Positions 10,180 to 29,870 of a stretch of DNA of 64,000 bases are shown piece after piece. Origin of the DNA: Argyresthia goedartella (Eukaryota; Arthropoda; Insecta; Lepidoptera; Argyresthiidae); the NCBI GenBank assembly GCA_949825045.1, contig OX463808.1:23311674-23375673 (forward strand), given 5' to 3'. The stretch's first letter is position 1; every line of letters begins with the position of its first letter. The notes beneath the pieces were generated by a model. That model did not search any database. It worked only from the letters and a program-made list of their open reading frames with translations, and had not been told where the DNA came from. The position numbers and the translations under genes were made by a program.

Positions 10180-11040
10180 ATAGGGCGGGTCTCCTTTTTC
10201 ATGGTGTGGCGTTGCCCCATGGTGCGGTGCTCCGCTCCACTTCGCTCGGCTGCAGGTTTTACATAAAGATTTGACCTAACATAACCTTACAGTATTCGGT
10301 CTGAAATAAGTGACATACATCAATCAAATTTGAAATGGCTTTAGTTCAGTCAATTTCGAAACACAGCGAAAAGTGTGATAATAAAAGAGCTTTACTGTTA
10401 CGTTATTATTAGCATGATAAACTAAAAAGTGACTACAAAAAACAAAAAATAAACAAAAAACGCAATAACTATATTTTTACTATCCACTTTGCTCAAACCC
10501 ATTTATTTCTCAGCAGTGGTATGACGTGCTATCATAGTATTTGTGGAGCAGAGTAAAAAATGTTGAATGTAGAAAAATCGCCGTGCACGAGAACATTTTC
10601 AGTAATTAGAATTGTGCGTACCTCTTCATCTGCAACCAAAGGAAGATTCATCGAAGGCGATCGGCAAACACGAACGCTCTTCAAAGCAATAGAAGACTTA
10701 GTTAGGATAGTCATCTTTGCAGAAATGACACAATTAGTAAATAAGTTCAGTTGCGTTTATTTACGGTCCAGTCCAGCTAAATATTCCTTTTCCTCCCGCA
10801 ATGCAACGCAAAACATCTGCGCCGCGGGCGGGGGGCAGGGGGCGGAAAATTATCCATCAATATCGGGAATAATTGCCAGTGGTCAAATTATGTATTTTGT
10901 AGGCTAAAGAATTTTATCCAACCTATATACTTTTGCATCTTAAATGTCTGTGATTGCATCTTCATTGTATGGGTTACGACTGTTAAAATTTATTTTATAT
11001 TGCACTTGATCATTATTCATTCTAGGGATTGAGATGAAAC
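10180..11040. other. No convincing gene; one unrecognised open frame
   Basis: Contains a short GC-rich stretch (CCATGGTGCGGTGCTCCGCTC near 10215) and an open frame of 115 codons on + (10560-10907) that overlaps one of 60 codons on -. Neither has a recognisable domain or a clear exon boundary, so I do not annotate them as genes. Confidence 0.4.
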
Positions 11041-11054
11041 TGGAATAAAGATAA

Positions 11055-14000
11055 AAATTCCAAAAGTCTTTATTACTGTAGATATTAACATATACTTAGC
11101 AATTGTCATTTTTTGCCACTTCTCTGCATTAGACCACTGTGGGAGAAGCAGGGCTTAGAAACTCCCACAGATTGATTTTTAGATCTCTTTTATAAATTGC
11201 TTATGCTTAACTAATAGAAAAAATATATACTTATGTCATTATCATAATTAATAAGCAGGAATAAATAATTACAAAATTATTAACAGCAAGGTCTGTATTG
11301 AGCCAGATTAACCTTATACAGTCCCATTAATTAAGTAATCTTGAACATTGAAATATCCCTTTTCGACAAAGTCGCTTTAACATGGTTTATAAATTGCTCA
11401 AATGGCAATTTCAAGATAGGTATCTTGTTGTAGTAGAGAATGCATTGACCCTTGAAAGAATTGCTAACCTTCGCGAGTTTAAACCGGGGCGCAAGTAGTC
11501 TGTGATTATTTCTTAGGTTAACATTACAGCTATCGCTATGTTTGGGAAAATTTGTAAGGTTCTTGCGTACATACATTATATTTTCGAAAATAAATTGACT
11601 AGCTACAGTTAGTATGTCAATTTCTTTAAAAAGCTCTCTTAAGGAGTCTGTGCGTTTTAAATTATAAATTGCTCGAATAGCCCTTTTCCGTAAAATAAAA
11701 ATAGTTTGAATATCCGCTGCTTTCCCCCACAACAAGATACCATAGGACATGACACTATGAAAGTAACTAAAATATACTAGCCTAAATGTAGCCACATCCG
11801 TGTTTTGTCTGATGTCCCTAACAGCGTAAGCCGCAGAACTTAATTTACCAGCCAATTTTTCTATGTGGGGTCCCCACTGCAATTTGCTATCAATGGTTAT
11901 TCCAAGAAACTTCGTGTCATTTACTAATTCTAACGTATTGCTGTCCAACACTAAACTGGTCCCAACTTGCCTGAAATTTGGAAGTGAGAATTTGATACAT
12001 TTGGTTTTACCAGCATTTAACAATAGGTAAATTGTTAAATGATAGGAGATGGCACCCGAAGAAGAAGAAGAAGAAGAAATTGTTAACTGTGAACCAATTC
12101 AAGGTTAAAGATAATACTCCATTGACATCATCAAAATCTTCTTTTTGTCTTTTTATTTTGAAGACCAGTTAGTTATCATCAGCAAACAACACTGTGTTTG
12201 TAAATTTCTCCACCATAAAAGGCAGATGGTTAATATATACCAGGAATAAGAAAGGGCCTAATACGGAACCTTGTGGAACGCCAATTTTTACTCCCGATCC
12301 ATCAGATTTAACGCCGTTGACTTCTGCCTTTTGAATTCTATTGCTTAGGTATGATCTTAATAGATCCAACGCTTTATTTCTAACTCCGTAATTATTTAAT
12401 TTAATTAGTAGCGTATCATGATCCTCACAATCAAATGCCTTCGACAGATTGCAAAAAACACCGATAGCATCCTGTGCGGCTTCCCATGCAGAATAAATAT
12501 GAGATATAAGGGTGAAACCGTATTGCTTGGCGTGGAGTTGTTTTGTACGGTTGAAGTGTGAGAGCATTTGATTGAGTATAATCTTTTCAAAAATTTTACT
12601 TAGTGCTGGAAGAACAGATATTGGTCTGAAATTTGAAGGATTACCCTTGTCTCCCGACTTGAACAGAGGTATAAGTTTACTGTGTTTCATGAGGTCTGGG
12701 AAAGCTCCATCATCAACACATTTATTAATTATATAAGCTAGGTGTGGGGCTATAACAAGTATTATTAAACCAATGACTTTGACTGATATACCCCACAGGT
12801 CTTCAGTATCTTTTAAGTTAAGTAATCTATACGTTTTGACAATATCTTGGGGATATACATGATAAAATTTAAAATCTACATTACTGATGCTAGTGCTGTT
12901 TTTTAACAAAGTCTCTGCTTCATATCTATTGTGAGTAAGGGTATACTCGGCGCCACGACTAAAGAGCTTTGTCCTTGAATGCGCAGTAGTCACTTTTCAC
13001 AAGTGTTTGGCGCGGGGAAGTGAGGAGCGGCGGGGGCGGTAGTCAGCGCCGGCACCTGATTCGTTGATCAGTCGCTTCCCGATGCCCGCACCGAAAGCAC
13101 GTCTCGAAGCTTCTTGAGTACAGTCGCATACAATATTACCCAACGTTATCTTTCGCCCCGGTCGAATTACAAATTATTAGTCAGCGGGAAGAAAAGAGTG
13201 TGCAGGACTATTACTACAAGTATCTATATTCACTAGGCCCTAGTGACTAGGGGCATTCTATGCTAGGGGGTTATTTATATATAGGTTTCAACCTTGACGT
13301 TAACAAATGTTGTCAATAGAGAGTACCTATAGTTTATTTGACACAAGTCCATTATTTACATCGGCTAATATCCCAATCAACAAAATATCAAACAGAGAAA
13401 AAATAGAAGTGAAGAAAGTCCTGAACACTCATTCCTTCACACTAACCCTAAAAACGCACTTCGGAATTATGCCGCGACTGTACACATGCGCAGTAATCCC
13501 CGCCAGTTTCTCCGAGAGCTCTTTATTCGTGGCGCCGAGTGTACACTGGTGAAGAATGTTTCAAAAGCTCGAGCTACCTCAGCGTTGGATTTAACAACAT
13601 CATCACCTATCTTTAGGCAGAAATCATTGTCCGTTGGTATAACTTTGCCAGTTTCACGGTTTATGATTTGCCAAACCGTTTTCATTCTATTATTTGAATT
13701 TTTTGTATTTTTCTATCAATGTGTAAAGTTTTTGTAGTTCTACAAACTAACTTGAAAGTTTTGGAATATTTTTTAACATATGATATTTTATATCAAAGTT
13801 ATAGGTTTTTTGTTCATAAAGGTCATACAAGATAGCTCTACTTTTACGAACTCCAAATGTTGCCCAGTCATTAAATTTAGAGTTACCGTTGTTGGCACCG
13901 ACTTTCTTTAATTTAAAAACTGTATTGAATTCTGTTTGAATAATGTTGAAGAAGTCAGAATACATTTTGTTCGGGTTCTGTTCATCAAAATCCGGTACTG

Positions 14001-14340
14001 GCAAACTTATATCTAAGTTTTTCATATACGTGTCTCTAGTCTATGGGATGCAATATGCCCATAGAATGATGGATCAGTCTTATTTTTACTATTAATTGGG
14101 AATAAGACTGTTTGACCACTGTGATCGGATGGTAAACAGTTAATTACATTCTTACTTGTGATGTGAATGCACAGTCACAAAAAACGTTATCTAAGCAAGT
14201 TTGGCTGGTGAGTGTAATTCTAGTCGGCTCTAGAAATACATGACATAAATTAAATTATTTGAGCAGAGTTATTAATCGTCGCTTTAGTGTTGTATCTACA
14301 AGCAGATCTACATTAAGATCGCCACAAATAATTAACTTTT
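11055..14340 (-). pseudogene. LINE A, copy 2: endonuclease to 3' tail, interrupted by an inverted-repeat element
   Basis: On the - strand from right to left: endonuclease end (LIICGDLNVDLLVDTT and FLEPTRITL; about 14340-14150), linker (14025-13747), a block with TVWQIINRETGKVI and VARAFETFFTSVHS (13685-13550), then after the insert reverse transcriptase (LNLKDTEDLWGISVK, NFRPISVLPALSKIFEKII, FCNLSKAFDCEDHDTLL, GVPQGSVLGPFLFLVYINHL, VLFADDN; 12993-12169) and the C-terminal region (11331-12023, TKCIKFSLPNF, FLGITIDSKLQWGPHI, FILRKRAIRAIYNLKR). The 3' UTR ends with ACAGTAATAAAGAC near 11060. Stops and shifts occur after LFADD and at the endonuclease, so it is dead, but the 230-residue C-terminal frame is intact. 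Confidence 0.88.
12942..13543. mobile_element. 602-bp inverted-repeat element inside LINE A copy 2
   Basis: Ends are TATACTCGGCGCCACGA and, reversed, GTACACTCGGCGCCACGA, both followed by (C/A)TAAAGAGCT. Inner arm words ATGCGCAGTAGTCAC and GGGGATTACTGCGCATGT pair across the element. It splits the LINE frame between FFTSVH and YTLTHNRY. No transposase frame is present, so it is non-autonomous. A 132-bp relative with the same arms is at 36271-36402. Confidence 0.75.
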
Positions 14341-14928
14341 TTCTGTTATCACAAGATCAACAAAACAACAACGGCAATAAAAAAACCGTAGACAATACAA
14401 ACTTAGATATAATTCAGGACCACAGAGTAACTAAGTAAATAGAGGGAGTGAGGGAGGGCCACAGAGTACGTTATTATAACTGAGGGGAGGGCTATTTTCC
14501 ATGAACGAAACTTAATATACTGATACTCTTTAGTCATACGACCGTATTAGTTTGTATGACTGGAACCAATATAGTTTTGACAAGACAGTTAGGATTCTTT
14601 TCGCGTACAATTTTATTGATAACCAGCGATGGGGTAAGTAGCGATTTATGTACGGCTAACAACAAAAATTATAGGTAGCTGGTTACCTTCGAGCAACACG
14701 GCCTTCCTACTGTTGCTCGAAACTTGTTACCTACTTTGTGATCGATATTTTAAAATACTAGTATTTAACTATCAGTTAATGATCACTGTTTAAATAATAT
14801 CGACAAACAAAGTCGAAGTGATAATTTATTTCCACACTGCGAAAAAAATAAACTCAGTCTTTAAATTAAATTATATGGTAACACGCTCAATAAAAAATTT
14901 CAAATACTTTGATCATATCTCAAAGTGA

Positions 14929-15321
14929 CTTACACCCATATTCTTATTCGTTTCCTTAGAGCCACCTCGACTCAAACATAGCCAAGGCTTCCTTAAGGAA
15001 CTGCTCAAAACCACCTTCAAAACGCTATTCACAGTCGTAACCTCGACCTTAGTTCGAGTTTCACTCTTCAAAGTCTTCTTCATCAAACATTTTTAAGAAC
15101 AAATAACGTTTAAACTTGCACGACGAAGTGCGTTGAAAACATCGGTTACAATTTTGAGGACGCCTTAAGGCTGGTCGAGAGGTTCTTTGAGTTTGACAGT
15201 TGATTCCTCGACTCAAGTAAGGGAATCGGTCAAGTCGAGGAGATATTTATCAATTAAGCATACAAATTTCCTCAATTGAGGTCGAGTCGAGTCGAGGAAA
15301 TGACTAAGAATATGGGTGTAA
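14929..15321. mobile_element. MITE with 30-bp terminal inverted repeats
   Basis: Left end CTTACACCCATATTCTTATT, right end reversed CTTACACCCATATTCTTAGT; match continues as (T)CGTTTCCT against CATTTCCT. Internal CTCGACTCAAG and GGTCGAGTCGAGTCGAGG are further inverted words. 393 bp, no coding frame. LINE B sequence starts immediately to its right. A short hairpin (CTTCGAGCAACA...TGTTGCTCGAA) lies just left at 14686-14722. Confidence 0.75.
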
Positions 15322-15890
15322 GGACCTGAGGGATGACTTAGACATAGAGAGGGACCGCAGCTCTTTGGCAGTTCGGGCAAATATGTTGGGTCGTAGAATT
15401 GCACATAGTAAAAAGCCAGTAAAATCTCACTCCAAGGCACACTGTCAATCAATTTACACGTGCAGCCTATGGATCAACTATACCCAAAGGCTCTCAACGC
15501 CCTGCTAGTGCAGTATAACAATGCTTTTAGGATGTGGCTGCTGGGGGTGCCACGCTACTGTAGTGCATCGGGTATTTTTGTTGAGGCACGTACTGATTCC
15601 ACGCCATCACACGTAAGAGAACATTCTCCTTACAGCATCCCAGAGGTCATTGGCCATTGCAGGTCGGCTCGACGACAGTCCAGTACTCAAGCACTGGGTG
15701 AGTGTTGTGACTGTTTGTGACATTGCGTGGAACACTGAGCCACATGGCACAGACCTCCCTGTTTATTTGTATGAAATATATTGAATTGAGTGTAATATGA
15801 AGAAACTAATAAAGATTTAGTTTGTCTGTTAAAATATGGATCCTTTTGTGCTCCGAAATAAAAATATTATCATCATTATTATTTAAAAAT
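15322..15890 (+). pseudogene. LINE B, copy 1: ORF2 C-terminus and 3' UTR
   Basis: Across frame shifts the + strand gives DLRDDLDIER, LAVRANMLGRR, QYNNAFRMWLLGVPRYCSAS and IFVEARTDS. This is the C-terminal part of a LINE reverse transcriptase with the NNAFRMLLGLPRxCSASGMF signature. The 3' UTR (ATTGAATTGAGTGTAATA, TTTGTCTGTTAAAATATGGA, TTGTGCTCCGAAAT) aligns with the - strand copy at 35990-36790, which confirms the family. Confidence 0.78.
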
Positions 15891-16980
15891 ATATATTCAA
15901 TAAAAAGTACACATAGTGAAATTGACAATAATATATCAATAAACGATTGTTTTTACAAATTAAACACTAATAAACATTAACACATCATTAATTAATATAG
16001 ATCGCTAATCATGATTCAATAATACAATACTATTGACGTACCGTGACGAAATAAAATATCAGTAAAATATATTGAAAAATATCAGCAGTATAATGTATAA
16101 TGTTTATTGAGATATTTTGACGAATCGTGAATGTTGAATCCAGTGTGAATAAGCCTTACTCTAATAACAGATGTGAACGGGAGCTTAGTATTGGTATAGT
16201 AGTTTGTATTAGTCTGCGATTTTTTTAATGCTGGTATTCATAAATCATTCTGCAGTCAAATGTTCTTGAGAATTCGCGCGTATTTTTGCCATCCAGCCGT
16301 ATTATTAAATTACACATAAATTTTCCTGCATCGATGTTACTTCGTGGAAAAAGTTCATAAATACAGATGAAATCATTGCATTTAAGCTCTATTATTTCTT
16401 ATAATTTATCGATAATATTTTTTTCACATCACTGTCGATGTTTCTTGGACTAGATAAATTATTGTAAATACGCTACTATAAACATATTTCTGATATTTCT
16501 GGGCTGAAATAATTTGGAAAATCTTCCGCTATCCTAATGAATCCGAAAAAAATTATAAAATACAAGAACATCTACGAATACCATCCATTTATTTATATCT
16601 ACCTGTGGTAGCTGATGAATTCGCCTAAGTTTTTATGGTTTCTCATTTAAATTTTACTCTGTAGCACACTACATGACAAATGACTTTCTAATGAAATTTT
16701 ATAATTTATTTCACTGATAGATCACTTTTATAATTTATTAAAATAAATTTTCCCAAAAGTTTCGATTTGAAATAGGTATTCAGTCTTTGTTTATGTTATC
16801 ATGACTATGACAGATGCTCTTCGATGCAATTGAAGAGTTCGTTGTTGTCTGACAAACTATACACATGGCGATCATTACCTAATTCTGCAGAGCAAAAATA
16901 AACCAACAGAAACCAAACCATTAACGATAAAGATCCATTAAAACTTCAGTCTTCTTCTGTTGTACTGCAGTCTGAACACT
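15890..16980. other. AT-rich DNA, no recognisable gene
   Basis: Long AT-rich stretch before the start of LINE A copy 3. No exon-like block, tandem repeat or inverted repeat of note was seen. Confidence 0.5.
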
Positions 16981-16984
16981 GGCC

Positions 16985-19900
16985 CATACTAATGTTATAG
17001 TGTGCAGTGTAAATGTAAACAAACATTTGAATGAAAAGAAAGTTAATAGTACTTTCCAGTATGTGTGCTCGCGTTTTTCCCACACAAATTATCTAGAGGT
17101 GTGGTGTAGCGCAGATTTATGCAGCGCTAGGCATTTCAATAAGTCAAGTGCATGTGGGCATCTCTTGAGGGAAATTCTTAAATTAAGTAACAAATATGAT
17201 TTGAATCAATATTTAAATACCAAAAATAAACCGCGTGACTACAGTGACTATTCGAAGCCGGTAGAGTTCAACGTGGGTACTCAGACAAACTTTGACCAAA
17301 ACCCCACCGATTCCAAGTTCCCCGAATGTAGGCAGGATTTTATTTAGATAAGTAACAAAGAATTACATGATACTGGAAAAAAGATTGCATATGTAAATAT
17401 TCAAAGCCTCAATCCTTACAAGCTGTCTCTGTTGGAGGCGTGGCTCACCGGAAATACTATAGGTAAACAAGTTGAAGTGTTGCTTGTGACGGAACATCAC
17501 AGAATTAGGGAAGATCTAGTTAAAATACACATTCCAGGATTTAAATTGGTAATCAGCTTTTGTCGGGAAAGAAGGACCAGTAAAGGTGGCTGTTGCATCT
17601 ACATAAGAGAAGATACTCTATTCAGTGAGATGTCAATATTAAATGGCTTTGCTGTCCTAAATATATTTGAAGTCTGTGGTGTTAATCTGTCCGGTTATTA
17701 TGTGGTTTGTGTATACAGGCCGAAAACCGTAAGGGATAAAAAAATTTTCAAATATATGGAGAATGTTTTGAATTATGTCTTCAAATTCAGCGAGCGCAGA
17801 GTATTTATTTGTGGCGACTTCAACATTGACACTCTCACAGACTTTGCAGAATTGAATGAGTTCAAATGTCTAGGTACTTCTGTCTTTTAGGATGAAGCTC
17901 GGCATATCAGAACCTACCCATATTACGAACCACAGTTGTACATGCATAGATAATATTATGTCCAACGGAGAGGTAACAAATCCACATGTATTGGAATTAG
18001 GTTTGTCTGATCACACACTCCAATACGCCTCACTTAATGTCCCACTACGAAAAACTCAAACAAAATTCTATAAACAGTTTCGAGCTTTAGGCGATGTACG
18101 CTTACAGAAGCTACTAGAGGATTTATTGAAAATATCTTGGACTGATGTATATGGTCAGGAAGATTTCAATAATAGCTTTAATATATTTCACGATATTCTA
18201 GTCGAGTCATTTGAGTCTAAATGCCTGATAACAAGAGTAAGGGGGGATATAAAAAAAACATAATAAAGACTGGTTAACGCAGGGCATAAAGAAATCATGC
18301 GAAACAAAAAGAGACCTTTTTATATCTTCTAAACTCTCTAAAAAAGCGGATGAACACAAATATTATAAGCTTTACTCTACTATTCTGAAAAGAACAATAG
18401 AATTTTCTTAAAGACTGTCCAATAATATATAGATAGTAACTTCTACTGATAAAGTAAAAGCTACTTGGAGCCTAATAAACACACATATAAATGGGGCGCA
18501 ATATGAACACATGAGAGACTATACGGGGATGACGGATAAAGTTCGTGTGGCAAACAGTACGTATGATGCAGCTAACTTGTTTAACGCCCACTTCACAAAT
18601 ACCTCTACCACCTCACTCAAACCTGAACACATGGATTTAACCACCCTTTCACAATAAATCCATGTTTGTCTCACCTTTTTGCGTTCATGAATTACACAAA
18701 GTCATGAAAAAACTCAAAAACCAAAAGTCCAGTGGATATGATGGTATATCAATAATAGTTATTAAGTACATACTAAACGCTATAACAGGCCCTCTAATCT
18801 TTTTGTTAAATCGGTCTCTAAGTGAGGGAATATTTCCAACCCTTTTAAAAAAGGCGCATGTCAAACCGTTCCACAAAGGGGGGGACAAGTTGGATGTCGG
18901 GAAGTTCCGACCGATTTCCCTACTTCCAGCATTATCCAAAATAATTGAGAAGGTTATGGCTGAGAAATTGAGAGTATTCTTGTGTTCTGAAAAAATTATA
19001 AAAAGAGAGCAATTTGGTTTCCAAAGGGACTTATCTACTATAGACGCGATATTTGATGTGACTGACTATGTTGCTGAATCTCTTGATGACAACCACAACG
19101 TTGTAGCAGTATTGCTTGATTTTTCCAAGGCCTTTGACCATGTGGATCACAGCACCATGTTGGACATATAAGATAGATATGGATTACGAGGCGAAGTGTC
19201 TAAATGGTTCAAATCATATATGGAGAATCGGCAACAGAGTATAATATTATCTAGTATAAATAAAAATCACACCCTCCAAGAAGTAGAGTCAAAAAATCGA
19301 CCGATCTCAATTGGCGTCCCGCAGGGGAGTATTTTGGGTCCAGTATTATTTTTACTATACGTAAATCACCTGCCATCCCTCATCAAAAATAAGGTGATTC
19401 TATTTGCGGATGATGTAATAGTTTTTTTTTTCAAATTCAAACGTGGTTACGAAAATTTACCCGACGTCATTAACAGAACTACTGGTATTCTGATAGATTG
19501 GTTCAATCGGCTTAACTTAAGCACAAATGTCGGTAAAACAAAATTGTTGCATTTCCGTAATTACAACACTCATGTGCCTGAATTATACATTGAACAAAAT
19601 AGCAATAAATTAGAGTTCCTACCTCATGCCAAATTTCTGGGCAACTACACAGATTGAAATCTGAACTGGAAGAAACATGTGGAAGTTATTGCAGGAAAGC
19701 TAAGTGGGTTTTGTTATGCCTTACGATCCTTGGTCAAAATGTCATCAAAGGAAGCCGCTTTGCAGGCATACTTTGCTTTTTTCAATCCAGGGTACTATAC
19801 GGGTTGTCAGTATGGGGAAATAGCACTGACATTAAAAAGATCTTCGTCCTTCAGAAGAGAGCTGTGCGCATTGAAAATGGAATAAATTCAAGCTTGGAGT

Positions 19901-20512
19901 CTTGTAGGTCGTCGTTTAAAGAGTTAAAAAATCACACCGTTGCGGCTCTCTATGTAATTGAGCGTTGTAAATTGGTACGGAGATATCCAGAAAATTTTCC
20001 ACTAAGAGCTCCAGGTGCAAGTAGTAGGGTAAACGAAAGATATAGGTATAAGTTGGTTTATAATAAGCTCCCAATTGAGGTTTATAATAAGCTCCCAAAT
20101 GATATTAAAATGTTGACAGGCTTTATGTTCCTGAATAAATTAAAATTATATTTGATTGAAATGACCCCCTATGACATGTCAGAATATTACTCTTATGAGT
20201 GCTAGTAAATTCGAGTGAGCCAGGTGTATTATAATTATAATTAAAAAATGTTATTTTGTCTCTATGTACTTATAAAGTAAATTTATTATTTAGTTATTGT
20301 GTGGTATTTAACAAATAAGTTTTGCTAAGATGGGTGTTAATGTCTTATATATGTCTGTTGTCTTTGTTTTGACATAAATCTATGTAACGCTTTGTGACTG
20401 AATGCAACTGCAATCTTGCTACACCCAATAGGGTAAAATTACATTGATACAATTTTATTATAACACCTTGATGACATGTAATTTATTGCAATAAATACTT
20501 GAATACTTAACA
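16985..20512 (+). pseudogene. LINE A relative, nearly full-length: ORF1 end, ORF2 and 3' tail
   Basis: 17000-17347 carries the end of an ORF1 with an SGNH/esterase-like pattern (NVNKHLNEK, NYLEVW, ARHFNKSSACGHLL). ORF2 starts at about 17370 with IAYVNIQSLNPYKL, then EVLLVTEHH, KGGCCIYIR, VYRPK, FICGDFNIDTL (endonuclease), a frameshift near 17885, EPTHITNHSCTCIDNI and LSDHTLQY. Reverse transcriptase follows at 18662-19657: FRPISLLPALSKIIEKVM, LLDFSKAFDHVDHSTML, GVPQGSILGPVLFLLYVNHL, ILFADDVIVFF. The C-terminus (VWGNSTDIKKIFVLQKRAV) ends at 20205, and the 3' UTR at an AATAAATACTTGAATACTT tail near 20510. In-frame stops at 19169 and 19655, a shift near 19790 and others make it inactive. It is the most complete LINE in the window. 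Confidence 0.88.
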
Positions 20513-20946
20513 AAAGTGTACGCAATCCAAAATTAGATCGCTAGATCTATTTAAGCAAAGAGTTTCGTTTATCCGAGTTCAGAACCATTTTTACATCCAT
20601 GCTCAGCAAGGCTACTAAAGACAGCATTTTATTAAAGTTAATTAATGTGAAAATGTAAGTTTGATACATTGGTCTAGTTGCAGCGTATTGCAACAATCGC
20701 GGGTTTTGATTTATTGAAAATATTTTAAATTTTCGAATAACCAATAACTTAGGGTAGCCATTAGACACAAACTCTCTTTTAAGTCGGGTTCCAGTTTACC
20801 ATAAGATATTCAACCTGTGTGCCGAAAAATAAATTCCGTCGACTGTACCTAACCGAAGATTGACGACGAGACGCGACGTCACGACGAGACGTGTAGTTTA
20901 AAATTCATTTTTTTAGGGATTATTTGTACCAATTCCCAAGCATTCA

Positions 20947-22197
20947 GCGTTGCCAGATATACCGCCTTTCCGCTTTTTACTCCGCCTTTTTATCACTGGA
21001 TCCGCCTTCCGCTTTTTAACAACGCGGATCCGCTTTTTTAGAACCTGCTAGAACAACCTATTTTTTCTCACTCAAACATTGCGGTCACACTTCGCGTCGA
21101 GGAGGATTAATCAGCCAACCAGAATCATATCTTATTATATGTCTGTGACCAGAATCACAAACTCTTCTTCAACTTGCTTAGAAGCTGCGTTCAGTTTGAG
21201 CGTTTTTTTCAGCAAAGAGTTTCATCTGAGGGTTTTCCATAGGCCGGAACGGCACCGGCACTGGCACCGGGTAGGAAAATGAGTGACTCGAGTACTGGTG
21301 CAGGTGCCGCTAATACTATACTAATAAAAACAGCCATATTCATGTGACTATACGTACGACGTCCGCTCGCATATCATGCCATCTCTTTTGCATGCGTTGA
21401 ATTTTTTTATGTTATCCTGCATTCATTGTCATGGCAAATTCTGCACGATAACGGTAGGTAGGTGAAAAATTCTCAAAAATAAAAATTATAAAGGTAGTAT
21501 TTAATCGCACATCAAATATGTCCTTTTTGCACAGCAAAAATGTTCAAGAACAGCAAAATTGTACTAAAATTTATGTTCATTTTAAGCTTCGCTTCGCTCA
21601 CGCCCTTTACCTACCCTGACCCACCACTTTGCCATGATATTTGATGTGGAAATCAGTATTTTTGATGTGCGGTTTAATATTCCCCTAATATAAAAACAAA
21701 AAAGCGAAATCGTTTAAGACGCCAACTGAAAATGGAGTTAGTTCTTTTAGCAGATCAAGCTGGTATAAAAAATGAGGGCTGCTGCAAAAATTTCAAAATT
21801 TCAAAATTAAAAAAGAGATGTCATGTCTGTAGAGATGAAAGAATTAATGTATGAAACTATAACATTATTTATATTCACTCAATCCGGCCAAGTTATTTTC
21901 TAGCAACTGTAATGATACTTTCTTGGAGACTTTATTAAATAAAGATTTACTGCATATTCAATTTTTATCTAATAACAATAACTAAAGTTGTTATTCTTTA
22001 AATTGAAATTTTCCCAAGTTCTTGTATGAATGAACAATTGAAAACATCAATAATCGTATGATAATTCACACGATTATCTTAATAGATAGAAAAATGAATG
22101 TAAAAGTGAAAACTTAAAAATCCGCTTTTTTGTTGAAATTCCGCGTTTTTGAAGCATCACTCACTACCGCATTTTCAACTTTCTCGTCTGGCAACGC
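20947..22197. mobile_element. 1.25-kb non-autonomous element with GCGTTGCCAGA ends
   Basis: Left end GCGTTGCCAGA (20947-20957), right end TCTGGCAACGC (22187-22197), an exact 11-bp inverted repeat. Both ends carry the same direct word TCCGCTTTTT several times (20965-21040 and 22120-22150). No transposase frame. It ends about 270 bp before the importin alpha start codon, so it forms part of that gene's upstream region. It contains a smaller MITE at 21492-21684. Confidence 0.65.
21492..21684. mobile_element. MITE nested in the 1.25-kb element
   Basis: Ends GGTAGTATTTAATCGCACAT and, reversed, GGGGAATATTAAACCGCACAT. Interior GCTTCGCTTCGCTCACGCCC and CACTTTGCCATGATATTTGA resemble the fold-back at 32409-32625 and the MITE at 24743-24896, so these form one loose family. 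Confidence 0.65.
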
Positions 22198-22464
22198 AAA
22201 CACTGCAAGCAACACTGTTGATGACACATCGTTGTCTATGAACGTAAAAAAAAGTTAAAAAGTGTGGTGTGGAGAGAGAAACGGGCGAAATATTACGTAT
22301 TGTAGAAAATTATAAACTATTGTGAAGATAAAATAAACCATCGACGCATAAAGTGATTACTAAACATGTGTGATTAGTTCCCTATTGAAATTTCATAAGA
22401 TTATTGTTTGTTTCACTGTGTTTGGTCCCTGTGTTGCGCCGTCGTCTACGGGCCACCAATTAAA

Positions 22465-29870
<7,406 letters not shown>

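Noticed and set aside
10560..10907. 115-codon + strand frame
   Set aside because: No domain, no clear splice sites, and a competing frame on the other strand; not supported as a gene.
14682..14732. Hairpin as a transcription terminator
   Set aside because: Eukaryotic DNA with no adjacent gene; more likely part of a repeat.
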